A stretch of 64,000 nt of DNA, taken from assembly GCF_000877395.1 (NCBI RefSeq), contig NZ_JYFE01000060.1, forward strand, positions 186,001 through 250,000, given 5' to 3'. The position numbers and the translations under genes were made by a program. The stretch comes from Jannaschia aquimarina (GTDB lineage Bacteria; Pseudomonadota; Alphaproteobacteria; Rhodobacterales; Rhodobacteraceae). Under the pieces are notes generated by a model. That model made no database searches. It had not been told where the DNA came from and saw nothing but the letters and a program-made list of their open reading frames with translations. Positions 43,327 through 51,845 of the stretch are shown here, one piece after another. How positions within the stretch are numbered: the first letter of the stretch is position 1; each line of letters opens with the position of its first letter.

Positions 43327-44613
43327 CTACTCGAACGTCCCCGGCAGCCAGAGGACGAGTTCAGGGAAGGCCGTGATCAGGATCATCACCGCGTACAGCG
43401 TCAGCATGAACGGAATACTTTCCCGGAAGATCTGGCCGATGGGAATCCGGGCGAGACCGCCGACGATGAACACCATCAGGCCCATGGGCGGCGTGATCAT
43501 CGAGACCATCATGTTAAGCGTGATGATCACCCCGAAATGCACCATGTCGACGCCTGCCGCGGCAAGGCCGGGGAGCAGCGCGGGGATAACGACATACATC
43601 ATCGGCGCCTTCGTTAGGAACATCCCCATGACGACGAAGGCCCCGTGAACGAGGAACAGCAATTGCATCTGCGTGATCTCGAACGAGAGGATCGCGGTGG
43701 TGATGGCCTCCGTCACCTTCTCGACAGTGAAGACGTAGTTGAGTGCGAATCCGCCCCCGATCAGCAGGAACACCATGCCCGATTGACGCGCGCTCTCGGA
43801 AAGGGCGGCGTAGAGGCCGGACCAGGATGATCTCCGGTAGAGAAAGACGGAAAGAAGAATGGCATAGAGACCGGCGACCGCGGCAGCTTCCGTCGGGGTG
43901 AAGGCGCCCGAATAGATTCCGCCCAGAAGGATCACCGGCATCATCAGCGGGCCGAGCGCGGCCAGGGTCGCGGACAGCATCGCCGCTCTCGCCATCCGCT
44001 TTTCGGTCGGGAAGCCGCGCCGCCGGGCCTGCCGTGCCACCAGTACCATCATCGCCACCCCCATCAGGAGACCCGGCACGATCCCTGCCAGGAACAGCGC
44101 GCCCACCGAGGCGCCCGAGAAGAAGGCGTAGACGAGCATCGGGATCGACGGCGGAATGATCGGCCCGATGCAGGACGAGGCGACTGTCACAGCCGCCGCA
44201 TAAGCAGGCGGATACCGATCCTGTTCGCGCATCATCTTGATGAGGACCTGACCGATACCCGATGCGTCGGATGTGGCGTCCCCGCTCATGCCAGAGAAGA
44301 TGACGGACGAGACGATGTTGACCTGAGCCAGCCCGCCTGGCCGATGCCCCACGAGGGCGAGGCAGAAGCGCAGCAAACGTTCCGAGATGCCGCCGTGGTC
44401 CATCACCTTGGCCGTGAAGATGAAGAGCGGGATGGCGATGACGATGATATTCTCGACCGAGGCGAAGATGACACGCTCGGCCATGAGGCTCATGTCGGCA
44501 CCGGCGAAGAAGGCCCAGACCACGACCGTGGAGATCAGCACGAAGCCGATGGGCAGGCCAAGCAGGATCTGTACGCCGAAATAGATCGTGGCCCAGAGAA
44601 GCGGATCGCTCAT
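43327..44613 (-). CDS. dctM: TRAP transporter large permease (DctM family)
   Basis: A 428-residue DctM-type protein of the usual length, with about 12 membrane segments: IFSGMSGDATSDASGIG near residue 107, SSCIGPIIPPSIPMLVYAF near 145 and ITPPMGLMVFIVGGL near 373. It lies one base after dctQ. The neighbouring NanA-, NanM- and NanR-like genes suggest sialic acid or a related acid sugar as cargo, but the SiaQM fusion of the best-known system is not present. Confidence 0.93.
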   Translation of the reverse strand: MSDPLLWATIYFGVQILLGLPIGFVLISTVVVWAFFAGADMSLMAERVIFASVENIIVIAIPLFIFTAKVMDHGGISERLLRFCLALVGHRPGGLAQVNIVSSVIFSGMSGDATSDASGIGQVLIKMMREQDRYPPAYAAAVTVASSCIGPIIPPSIPMLVYAFFSGASVGALFLAGIVPGLLMGVAMMVLVARQARRRGFPTEKRMARAAMLSATLAALGPLMMPVILLGGIYSGAFTPTEAAAVAGLYAILLSVFLYRRSSWSGLYAALSESARQSGMVFLLIGGGFALNYVFTVEKVTEAITTAILSFEITQMQLLFLVHGAFVVMGMFLTKAPMMYVVIPALLPGLAAAGVDMVHFGVIITLNMMVSMITPPMGLMVFIVGGLARIPIGQIFRESIPFMLTLYAVMILITAFPELVLWLPGTFE

Positions 44614-44614
44614 G

Positions 44615-45151
44615 TCAGTCCCGATGCCCGGCCCGGATCAGACCGAGTGCCGTCCAGACCGCGCGGGCGGCGTAGATCAGCACGAAGGCGATCATCAGAA
44701 CGAAGAGGTGCCCGAGGTTGAACTTCAGGGTGATGGTCCGTTCGCGGTACATCCATTCGAGGACACGGACCGTGTCCGGGACCGATAGCAGCATGACGAG
44801 CGCGAAGAGCAGGAGGGACGCGGCCTTGGCCCAGTCACCGAGGCGTTGCGGCAGCGCGTCGATCAGCAGATCGAGCGCGACATGCTCTCGCATCGGCATC
44901 TGCGTGGCCGCGGTGAAAAGGCTGACGGCGACAAACAGGATGCCGGCCACCTCGAGCGTCCAGACCAGCGGTTCGCGCAGGACGTAGCGCCAGAATACCT
45001 GCGCCACGAAGGTAACGAAGAGCCCGGCGAAGAGTGCGACGGAGATCGCCGTCGCAAACGCCAGGAGGCGGCGGAGCCATGCCGGTCCCGCCGCCTCAGC
45101 CCTGCGTCCTGCCTCGGGGGCCCCCGTCGGATCTCTTTCGTCCTCGTCCAT
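44615..45151 (-). CDS. dctQ: TRAP transporter small permease (DctQ family)
   Basis: A 178-residue membrane protein with four hydrophobic segments, including FVAQVFWRYVLREPLVWTLE, the conserved block between helices 1 and 2. I chose ATG 45151 (MDEDERDPTG); the frame is open further upstream but that part would overlap the NanM-like gene. It partners the large permease encoded directly after it. Confidence 0.87.
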   Translation of the reverse strand: MDEDERDPTGAPEAGRRAEAAGPAWLRRLLAFATAISVALFAGLFVTFVAQVFWRYVLREPLVWTLEVAGILFVAVSLFTAATQMPMREHVALDLLIDALPQRLGDWAKAASLLLFALVMLLSVPDTVRVLEWMYRERTITLKFNLGHLFVLMIAFVLIYAARAVWTALGLIRAGHRD

Positions 45152-45185
45152 GCGTTCGGCCACCCCAGCTCTCTGGTCCGTCAGC

Positions 45186-46304
45186 CTAGTCGGCGAGCTC
45201 GAGCTTCCAGACATGCGGCGTGCGCTTTCCAGCGGACACCTCTCCACCGGCAAGGACCCATCCACCCTCGAACGGCACGGGCGCGCGGTTGATCGGCGCC
45301 GGTCCGGGGTGCCAGCCGATCTGCGTCCAGGCATCCGCCGCTATGTCATACTCGAAGAGCTGGGTCATGAAGCCCGGGTGATGGTCGAAGAGCCAGGTGA
45401 CCTGATCGTTCAGGGCGGTCCAGGCGTCGCTGCCCTTCTCTTCCTTGTTGCGGGGGATGACCTGGCTCTGGATGCGCAGGAAGTAGTCCGCATCGACCCC
45501 GCCGATCGCGGCGAGCTTGCCGCCACCCGCATCGAGCACGGTCACGAACCCGGCGGGGACGGGGAAGTCTGCCGCCCGTCGCCACGTGCCAGTCGCGAGG
45601 TCCAGCGCATGGGTCTCGGCGTAATGGGACCACTCATCGCCCGTCTTGTTCCGTCCGCCGACGATCCACAGCATCCCGTCCGCAGTCGTCCCGCCATAGA
45701 CGGAACGCTTGGGACCGGGGATCTGCGCGATCTCGGACCAGCCATCATCGGGGGCCACAAGGTCGAGCGCGTAGACGCCCATACCGGCGGTCGCGATCAG
45801 TCGGCCCTCCGCGATCCCGCCTGCCCCGAGGACCGAGGCGGCGGGTAGGTCCGGCAGATCCTCGATCAGAAGCGCGCCGTCCTCCAGACGCATCGAGAAG
45901 GCCGCTGCAAGGTCTTCACGCTTGTCGGCGCCCGAACGGTATCCCTGACCGCCGATGCAGACGACGCGGTCCCCGTCCTGCACTGACAGGAAGCTGTCGG
46001 CACGGACAGGGATCGTTCCTTCGGCGACGATCCAGTCCTGCCCGCGAAGGATCAGCACATCGTCGTAGTAAGTCTTGGCCCCGCCCCGCGACGCGGTCTT
46101 CGTCGGCTCGGGGAAATTGGCGCCGCCGGCGAATAGCAAGGCGCCGTCGGACGTCCCGGCGCAGAGGCCGGAGCGGCCAATCTGCGCCAGCGCTCCCATC
46201 TCGGGGAGTGACGGCATCGGCGTCCAGTTCGGATCGAGCGGGTCGGCCCAGGCGGCGGGGACCATGATCGATGCGGCGAGCGCGGCGGAGAGGATCGTTT
46301 TCAT
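45186..46304 (-). CDS. Kelch-repeat protein, N-acetylneuraminate epimerase (NanM)-like
   Basis: A 372-residue exported beta-propeller protein. The signal peptide ends near AWA-DPLDPN (residue 21). Kelch-type blades are visible from LLFAGGANFPE through RVVCIGGQGYRSG, LWIVGGRNKTG and GWVLAGGEVSAGKRTP. NanM speeds the change from alpha- to beta-N-acetylneuraminate in the periplasm before uptake; the neighbouring TRAP and NanA-like genes support that role. Its start has a GGAGG site. A hairpin separates it from the binding-protein gene upstream. Confidence 0.82.
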   Translation of the reverse strand: MKTILSAALAASIMVPAAWADPLDPNWTPMPSLPEMGALAQIGRSGLCAGTSDGALLFAGGANFPEPTKTASRGGAKTYYDDVLILRGQDWIVAEGTIPVRADSFLSVQDGDRVVCIGGQGYRSGADKREDLAAAFSMRLEDGALLIEDLPDLPAASVLGAGGIAEGRLIATAGMGVYALDLVAPDDGWSEIAQIPGPKRSVYGGTTADGMLWIVGGRNKTGDEWSHYAETHALDLATGTWRRAADFPVPAGFVTVLDAGGGKLAAIGGVDADYFLRIQSQVIPRNKEEKGSDAWTALNDQVTWLFDHHPGFMTQLFEYDIAADAWTQIGWHPGPAPINRAPVPFEGGWVLAGGEVSAGKRTPHVWKLELAD

Positions 46305-46327
46305 ATCGGCCTCCATCCAGAAAGGAT

Positions 46328-46348
46328 CCCGGCCGCCACGCGGCCGGG
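46328..46348 (-). other. Intercistronic hairpin after the TRAP binding-protein gene
   Basis: CCCGGCCGC (46328-46336) and GCGGCCGGG (46340-46348) form a 9-bp perfect stem with a 3-base loop, between the dctP stop codon and the NanM-like gene on the same strand. It resembles the hairpins after the other binding-protein genes in this window and probably has the same mRNA-balancing role (inferred). Confidence 0.65.
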
Positions 46349-46355
46349 TCCGGCC

Positions 46356-47354
46356 TCAGCTGTCGGTCTGGCACTCGGCCGGGATATCCATCCCAGCGAT
46401 GGTCTCGAACATGCCTTCTTCCCAGTTCGCGGCGAGATCGCTTTCCAGGAAGCGGGTCTGGACGGCGCTGCGGAACGCTTCCACGTCGGGCTGGGTAAAG
46501 ACGATCCCCTCCGCTTCCAGAGTCTCCTGAAGCGATGCCTCCAGGTCGATGACGGACTGGGTATAGGCGGCCATGGCCTCACGCGCGCCGTCAGAGACGA
46601 CCTGCTGCTGCTCGGCGGTCAAGTTCTGCCAGTTGCGCGCCGAGAAGGCCGGGAACTGGATCAGCACCTTGTGCCGCGTATCCACGATCTGCTCGGTCAC
46701 CTCGTAGAATTTCTGGCTGTGGATCAACGTGAGCGGGTTTTCCTGCGCATCCACCGTGCCGGTCTGAAGCGCGAGGTACAGCTCGGAGAAGGGGACCGGC
46801 GTCGGGTTCGCACCCAGTCCCTCGCCCATCAGGATGTTCGACGGGGAGGGGACGACGCGCAGGGCGAGCCCTTCGAGGTCAGCCGGCGTGTTCACGTCGC
46901 GCCGCTCCCGCAGGTTCAGCGTCCGCGTGCCCTGATAGGCCGCATCGAGGATCCGCAAGCCCATCGCATCCTCGATCTCTACGACCATGTCGTCCCAGAT
47001 GTCGCTCTGGCGGACGGCGCAGATGTGCTCGGGCCCGGTCAGGAGGTAGGGCGTCGCGAAGATCTCCCATTTCGGAGCCTGGTCGGTGAACCATGCCGGC
47101 GACATGTAGGCCGCATCCACCGTGCCGCGTGCCAGCGCCTGTCCCTGCTTGCCCTGCTCGACCAGCGAGGCGCTGTCGAAGACGTCGACCTCCAGGTCGG
47201 AATTCTCTTCGATATAGGCTTCCCAGACGCGCATCGCGACGGCGTCGGGATCACCGCCCTTTCCGACCGTCGAGAATTTCAGGGTTTGCGCGTGCCCTGC
47301 ATTCGTCGTCACCGCAAGCGATGCCACGGCCAAGGCGAGAATGGTCGTTTTCAT
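46356..47354 (-). CDS. dctP: TRAP transporter substrate-binding protein (DctP/SiaP family)
   Basis: A 332-residue periplasmic protein with a signal peptide ending near GHAQ-TLKF (residue 24). DctP blocks are GLRILDAAYQGTRTLNLRERRD, ADLEGLALRVVPSPSNIL (with the carboxylate-binding Arg) and TGTVDAQENPLTLI, the last typical of SiaP/DctP proteins. It starts the minus-strand side of the cluster (dctP, NanM-like, dctQ, dctM) behind a GGGAGG site, divergent from the lyase gene. Confidence 0.92.
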   Translation of the reverse strand: MKTTILALAVASLAVTTNAGHAQTLKFSTVGKGGDPDAVAMRVWEAYIEENSDLEVDVFDSASLVEQGKQGQALARGTVDAAYMSPAWFTDQAPKWEIFATPYLLTGPEHICAVRQSDIWDDMVVEIEDAMGLRILDAAYQGTRTLNLRERRDVNTPADLEGLALRVVPSPSNILMGEGLGANPTPVPFSELYLALQTGTVDAQENPLTLIHSQKFYEVTEQIVDTRHKVLIQFPAFSARNWQNLTAEQQQVVSDGAREAMAAYTQSVIDLEASLQETLEAEGIVFTQPDVEAFRSAVQTRFLESDLAANWEEGMFETIAGMDIPAECQTDS

Positions 47355-47393
47355 ATCTGGTCCTCCCTTGCCGGAATCTCCCATCGCCCGGCG

Positions 47394-47422
47394 TTGACGA
47401 ACGCTAAGTCGTATCTTAGCAT
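47394..47422 (+). promoter_or_regulatory. Divergent promoter with inverted-repeat operator
   Basis: A sigma70-type promoter facing the lyase gene is visible: TTGACG (47394-47399), a 17-base spacer and TAGCAT (47417-47422). A perfect inverted repeat, GCTAAG (47403-47408) and CTTAGC (47415-47420), covers the spacer and -10 region. On the minus strand TTGACA (47430-47425) could be the -35 of the opposing dctP promoter. The GntR protein encoded at 48391 is the likely ligand of the repeat. Promoter strength and binding are inferred. Confidence 0.55.
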
Positions 47423-47468
47423 CATGTCAACATGTCATGCCACTTTCCGGCGCGTGTGAGGGACAATC

Positions 47469-48389
47469 ATGAACGATCTGAATGGGTATTTTGCGGCCCT
47501 CCCGACGCCTTTCACCGACAGGCAGGGCGCGATCGCCGAGGGGTCGCTCGACGATCTGGTCGAGCGGCTCGTCACGTCTCATCTGTCCGGTCTCTACGTC
47601 GGCGGAAGTACGGGCGAGGCCTTCCTCCTCTCGGAGCAGGAGCGAGCCGCATTGCTCCGTCGCGTCGCGCGCACCTGCGCTGGGCGCTCGACCCTCATCG
47701 CCCATGTCGGAGACCCGGACCCCGCGCTTTCCGGACGGCTCGCCCGGCTCGCGGCCGAGGCCGGCTACGATGCGGTTTCCGCCGTCCCGCCCTTCTACTA
47801 CCGGTATGGATTCGAAGAGATCTTGCGCCATTACGAGTGGCTTGCCGGGCAGACGGATCTGCCGTTTCTGATTTACAACTTCCCAGCTCTGTCCGGGGTC
47901 CACTGGTCGGCGGATCAGATCGCGCAACTCTGCGATCTTCCCAACGTCGTCGGCGTCAAGAACACCTGCGGCGACCTTTTCGCCTTCGAGTCGCTCCGGC
48001 GCCTCAGGCCGGAGGCGAGGCTCTTTCACGGGTTCGACGAGACATTGCTGGCGGGACTGTCGATGGGCGCGGATGGCGGCATCGGGTCGACATACAATAT
48101 ACAGCCAGACCGCATCGTCGCGATCGATGCCGCCTTTCGCGCGGGCGACATGGATACCGCGCGGAGCTTGCAGGCCGATGCGAACGCCCTCATCGAGGCG
48201 ATGGTGGCTGCCGGCGTGATCCCAGCGCTCAAATACCTGCTCACCCGCTCGGGCATCCCGATGGGCGACTGCCGCCCGCCTTTCGGACAGCTCGATGCAG
48301 ATGCACGGGCGGCTCTCGACGCCGCCGCAGACCGCTACATTCCAGCGGTGACACCGAACGGGACGGACATCGCTGCGGAGGCGATCTGA
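47469..48389 (+). CDS. nanA: N-acetylneuraminate lyase-like / DapA family aldolase
   Basis: A 306-residue class I aldolase of the DapA family. GGSTGEAFLLS near residue 45, YNFPALSG with Tyr136, and the Schiff-base Lys164 in VGVKNT sit almost exactly where N-acetylneuraminate lyase has Tyr137 and Lys165. The cluster (TRAP importer, NanM-like, GntR) supports cleavage of a sialic acid to pyruvate and an N-acetylhexosamine. A 2-keto-3-deoxy sugar acid remains possible. No nanE or nanK follows. Confidence 0.85.
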   Translation: MNDLNGYFAALPTPFTDRQGAIAEGSLDDLVERLVTSHLSGLYVGGSTGEAFLLSEQERAALLRRVARTCAGRSTLIAHVGDPDPALSGRLARLAAEAGYDAVSAVPPFYYRYGFEEILRHYEWLAGQTDLPFLIYNFPALSGVHWSADQIAQLCDLPNVVGVKNTCGDLFAFESLRRLRPEARLFHGFDETLLAGLSMGADGGIGSTYNIQPDRIVAIDAAFRAGDMDTARSLQADANALIEAMVAAGVIPALKYLLTRSGIPMGDCRPPFGQLDADARAALDAAADRYIPAVTPNGTDIAAEAI

Positions 48390-48390
48390 C

Positions 48391-49086
48391 ATGGACACGG
48401 AACTCGGACGCATCAGGCTCAGCGAGCAGATCGAGGAGGCGATCCTGAAGGCGATCCGCGCCGGCGAATTCCCCCCCGGCACGAAGCTGCCTTCCGAACG
48501 GCAACTCATGGAAATGTTCGATGTCGGCAGGCCGTCGGTGAAAGAGGCGTTGCTGATGCTGGAACGGAAGGGCTTCCTGCGCCTCCAGCGCGGAATCGCT
48601 CCGGTTGTGGTCGAACCGACACCGGAGAGCGCGATGCAGGCGATCGGCGACATGGTGCAGGCCATGCTGCCCGACACGACCCGCCGCTCCGATTTCTACG
48701 ACCTGCGCATCATGCTGGAAACGAGCGCCGTGATGGACGCCGCACGGCAGCCGAACCCGGAGGACCTGGCGCGGATCGAGGCCGCGCTGGACGCCTGTGC
48801 CGCCGCCGCTGGCCGCGCCGCCGCGTTCCGCGAGGCGGATGTCGCCTTCCATCGCCAGCTGATGGCGGCGCAGGGCAACGCCGTGGCCGGCGCGTTGCAC
48901 GCCGCCCTGCTCGAATGGGGACTCTACCATCCCGAGGAAGGACCGGAGCGGCGGGCTATCCACGCCCGTGTCGTGTCCCAGCATCGTGCGATCGTCGAGG
49001 CGATCCGGTCCGGCGACCCCCTCGCCGCGGCGGATGCGGTGCGCGCGCATCTCATGACGCGCCGCGACCAGCCCCAGTCGAACTGA
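48391..49086 (+). CDS. GntR-family (FadR-type) transcriptional regulator
   Basis: A 231-residue regulator: an N-terminal winged helix (SEQIEEAILKAIRAGEFPPG, then LPSERQLMEMFDVGRPSVKEAL) and a C-terminal all-helical FCD effector domain (DFYDLRIMLETSAV, ADVAFHRQLMAAQGN, HRAIVEAIRSGD), the last carrying the usual metal-binding His and Asp. It lies one base after the lyase gene and probably represses the divergent cluster, like NanR. The inverted repeat at 47403-47420 is the best operator candidate. Confidence 0.92.
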   Translation: MDTELGRIRLSEQIEEAILKAIRAGEFPPGTKLPSERQLMEMFDVGRPSVKEALLMLERKGFLRLQRGIAPVVVEPTPESAMQAIGDMVQAMLPDTTRRSDFYDLRIMLETSAVMDAARQPNPEDLARIEAALDACAAAAGRAAAFREADVAFHRQLMAAQGNAVAGALHAALLEWGLYHPEEGPERRAIHARVVSQHRAIVEAIRSGDPLAAADAVRAHLMTRRDQPQSN

Positions 49087-49125
49087 CATCCAGCGCGTAC
49101 GCATCCGAACTCGAGGTTCCCGCGA

Positions 49126-50514
49126 ATGACGACCCATCCCAATGTCCTTCTGGTGATGTCCGATCAGCAGCGACCGGATACGCTCGGCTTTCGGGGCGAG
49201 ACGCCGTGCCGGACGCCTCACATGGACCGGCTGGCGCGCGAGGGGGTCAGTTTCGACCGCGCGATGACGCCCTGTCCTCTCTGCCTGCCGTCACGGGCTG
49301 CGCTGTTCACCGGCCTTTATCCGCACGAGAACGACATGCTCGACAACACGACGAGCGCGCTGGAGACCTGCCAATTGCTGGAGACGTTCCGCGGCGGCGG
49401 CTACGAGGTCAGCTATGCCGGCAAGTGGCATCTGGGTCAGGACAACATCGACCGATTCACCGACCGCGCCGCCGGGGACTCGACGGCTTTGTATTCCGAC
49501 TGGTGCAAGGAGCGGGGGCTGGTCGACGGCTGGACCTTCAATGACCCCCGCGTGCGGACCCACCGTCAGCCCTCGATGTCGACGCCGGTCGCGCTGCCGC
49601 TCGACATGGCGCCGGAGACGACGAACGACGCCTATATCGCCGACATCGCCATCGATCACCTGAGGACGCGCGATCGGAGCCGGCCGTTCTTCCAGGTCTG
49701 CTCGTTCAACGGCCCGCATCCGCCCTTCGTGATCCCGGAACCCTATTTCTCGATGTACGACCCGGCCGACGCGGTGCGTCCGCCGAATTTCGGCCCCCGG
49801 CCCGGAGAGCCTGCGGCGAACGAGACGAGCTATTACCGCAGGCTGTTTCTCGACCATGGCGAGGACTTCGAAGCCTGGCGGAAGTCGTATGCCGTCTACT
49901 GGGGCTTCACGAGCCTGATCGACGATCAACTCGGCCGGATCCTGAATGCCCTGGAGGCCGAAGGAACGTTGGACGACACCATCGTGATCTATCTTTCCGA
50001 CCACGGCGAGAACCTCGGCGCGCACGGGCTCTGGCACAAGATGGTCGGATATGAGGAGTCGATCCGTGTCCCGCTCATCTTCCGGCTGCCCGGCCGCATC
50101 TCGAATGGCCTGCGAAGCGATATGCCATCGAGTCTGGTCGATGTCGCGCCCACCCTCGCCCGGCTCTGCGACCTGCCGTCCCGGCCCGAATGGCGGGGCC
50201 GCGACCTCTCGGGCGTGATGGCGGGCGAGGAAGCGCCGGATCTCGGACGGGAGATGTTCGCGATGCACCGGCCCTTGGGCGACTGGATGGGTACGGTGCC
50301 CTGGCGCATGATCGAGGCGGATCGCAAGAAGCTGATCTGGCACCTGGACGGCGCCGTCGAGCTTTTCGATCTCGAAGCGGATCCGTTCGAGTTGAACGAT
50401 CTTGCGGCGTCGCCGGGCGCTGCCGACCTCCGGCGGGACCTGCTGGCGCGCCTACACGATCTCATGGCCGAAGTCGCCGATCCGCGTATCGAGGATTTCG
50501 CCGCCATCGCCTGA
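49126..50514 (+). CDS. Type I sulfatase
   Basis: A 462-residue formylglycine-dependent sulfatase. The maturation motif CLPSR (53-57, Cys53 becoming formylglycine) is intact; metal ligands are in MSDQQRPD (Asp13-Gln14) and LSDHGENLGAHGLWHK near 290, and YAGKWHLG near 105 is also conserved. No signal peptide is seen, so it probably acts in the cytoplasm. It follows the GntR gene after a 39-base gap, suggesting it desulfates a substrate of the same pathway. No sulfatase-modifying enzyme gene is in the window. Confidence 0.9.
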   Translation: MTTHPNVLLVMSDQQRPDTLGFRGETPCRTPHMDRLAREGVSFDRAMTPCPLCLPSRAALFTGLYPHENDMLDNTTSALETCQLLETFRGGGYEVSYAGKWHLGQDNIDRFTDRAAGDSTALYSDWCKERGLVDGWTFNDPRVRTHRQPSMSTPVALPLDMAPETTNDAYIADIAIDHLRTRDRSRPFFQVCSFNGPHPPFVIPEPYFSMYDPADAVRPPNFGPRPGEPAANETSYYRRLFLDHGEDFEAWRKSYAVYWGFTSLIDDQLGRILNALEAEGTLDDTIVIYLSDHGENLGAHGLWHKMVGYEESIRVPLIFRLPGRISNGLRSDMPSSLVDVAPTLARLCDLPSRPEWRGRDLSGVMAGEEAPDLGREMFAMHRPLGDWMGTVPWRMIEADRKKLIWHLDGAVELFDLEADPFELNDLAASPGAADLRRDLLARLHDLMAEVADPRIEDFAAIA

Positions 50515-50741
50515 GCGTCGAGACAGGGGATCGCCCGAGGATGAAAGCGTTGGTCTGGGTGGACCTGCCGTGCCTGCGCATCGAGAGGGGTTCGCTGGGA
50601 TTGACTGCTCCGTTCGGCTGTCCTGAAGCGCAAGGCAGAGGACGCCCGGCTTGACCGGGGCAATGACGCCGATCCGCCGTCAGGCCGCGTCGCAACGCCG
50701 CGGACGTCGATCCACGAGTGACGCGCCCTAGCTAGCGCCCC

Positions 50742-51845
50742 ATGCCGGTGAACACGCCCTCCATCACCGCGGGCCAGGCGCTCGATGCCCTGCGCGCGGG
50801 CTATGCCGCCCAGACCGACGGAGGGCTCACGGCTTCCTGGATGCTTCACGGTCCGCCGGGGATCGGGAAGACCGAGATCGTTCAGCAGCTCGCCCATGAG
50901 ACCGGCGCGCGCCTCCATGACCTGCGGCTGACCACCATCGAGCCCGCGGATCTGCGAGGGCTTCCCTTCTATGACTACACGGCGCGGCGCACGGTCTGGT
51001 ACCCGCCCGAGGACCTGCCGGCCCCCGGTGCGCCCGCGATCCTGTTTCTCGACGAACTCACGGCCGCCGCACCGATCCTGCAGCCGACGATCTACGGCCT
51101 GCTGCAGGAACGCCGCATCGGCACATGGCACCTGCCTGACACCGCCTTCGTCGTCGCCGCAGGCAACGGGCCCGAGGACGGCGCGATCGCCTATGAGATG
51201 GGCACCGCGCTTGCGGATCGTCTGATCCACCTCGCCCTGCGCGCCGAGGCAGGCGACTGGCTTCGCGGTTTCGCCGTCCCGCAGGGCGTTCATCCTGCCG
51301 TCGCGGCGTTTATCCGGTTGCGGCCCGATCTTCTGGACACGACCGAGGACTCACTCCGCCGGGGGGAGACCATCGCCTGTACGCCCCGCGCCTGGGCCCG
51401 TGTCTCGGATATCCTCGGCGCCATTCCGGACCGGACTACCCGGGACGTGCTGATCGCGGGCGTGGTCGGCGAAGCACCAGCGGCGGAATTCGCGCTGCTA
51501 GAGCGTGAGGCGGCGACACAGATCAATGCCGAAGCGATCATGGCTGCCTCTCCGCGCGACCGCCCGGAACTCTACCCCGACACCCTGCACGCGTTGACCG
51601 CGCTGACCTACGCGATCGTCGCGCTGGCCGATGAGGAGAGCCTGCCCGATGCGATCGAGGTCATGGCGGGAATCCGGACGCTCGCCACCGACCGCGGCAC
51701 GACCGAGCTGGAGCGCCTCCCGCTCGGAGAACTTTCCAGCTACGGCTTCGAACTTCTGATCGAACGCGCGCTTGAGCGAGGGTGGCAAGAGGCTTTCCGG
51801 GACGCGCCGGGCTACGCCGCGCACATGGCCGCGCGGGCCTCGTGA
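50742..51845 (+). CDS. MoxR-type AAA ATPase
   Basis: A 367-residue AAA+ ATPase. Walker A GPPGIGKTE (37-45), Walker B AILFLDEL (99-106) and sensor-like VVAAGNGPEDG are clear. It overlaps by 4 bases a VWA-domain protein gene; MoxR/VWA pairs usually act together as chaperones or remodelling complexes for a metalloenzyme or surface structure. The client is not identifiable here. The 227 bp upstream hold no gene. Confidence 0.88.
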   Translation: MPVNTPSITAGQALDALRAGYAAQTDGGLTASWMLHGPPGIGKTEIVQQLAHETGARLHDLRLTTIEPADLRGLPFYDYTARRTVWYPPEDLPAPGAPAILFLDELTAAAPILQPTIYGLLQERRIGTWHLPDTAFVVAAGNGPEDGAIAYEMGTALADRLIHLALRAEAGDWLRGFAVPQGVHPAVAAFIRLRPDLLDTTEDSLRRGETIACTPRAWARVSDILGAIPDRTTRDVLIAGVVGEAPAAEFALLEREAATQINAEAIMAASPRDRPELYPDTLHALTALTYAIVALADEESLPDAIEVMAGIRTLATDRGTTELERLPLGELSSYGFELLIERALERGWQEAFRDAPGYAAHMAARAS

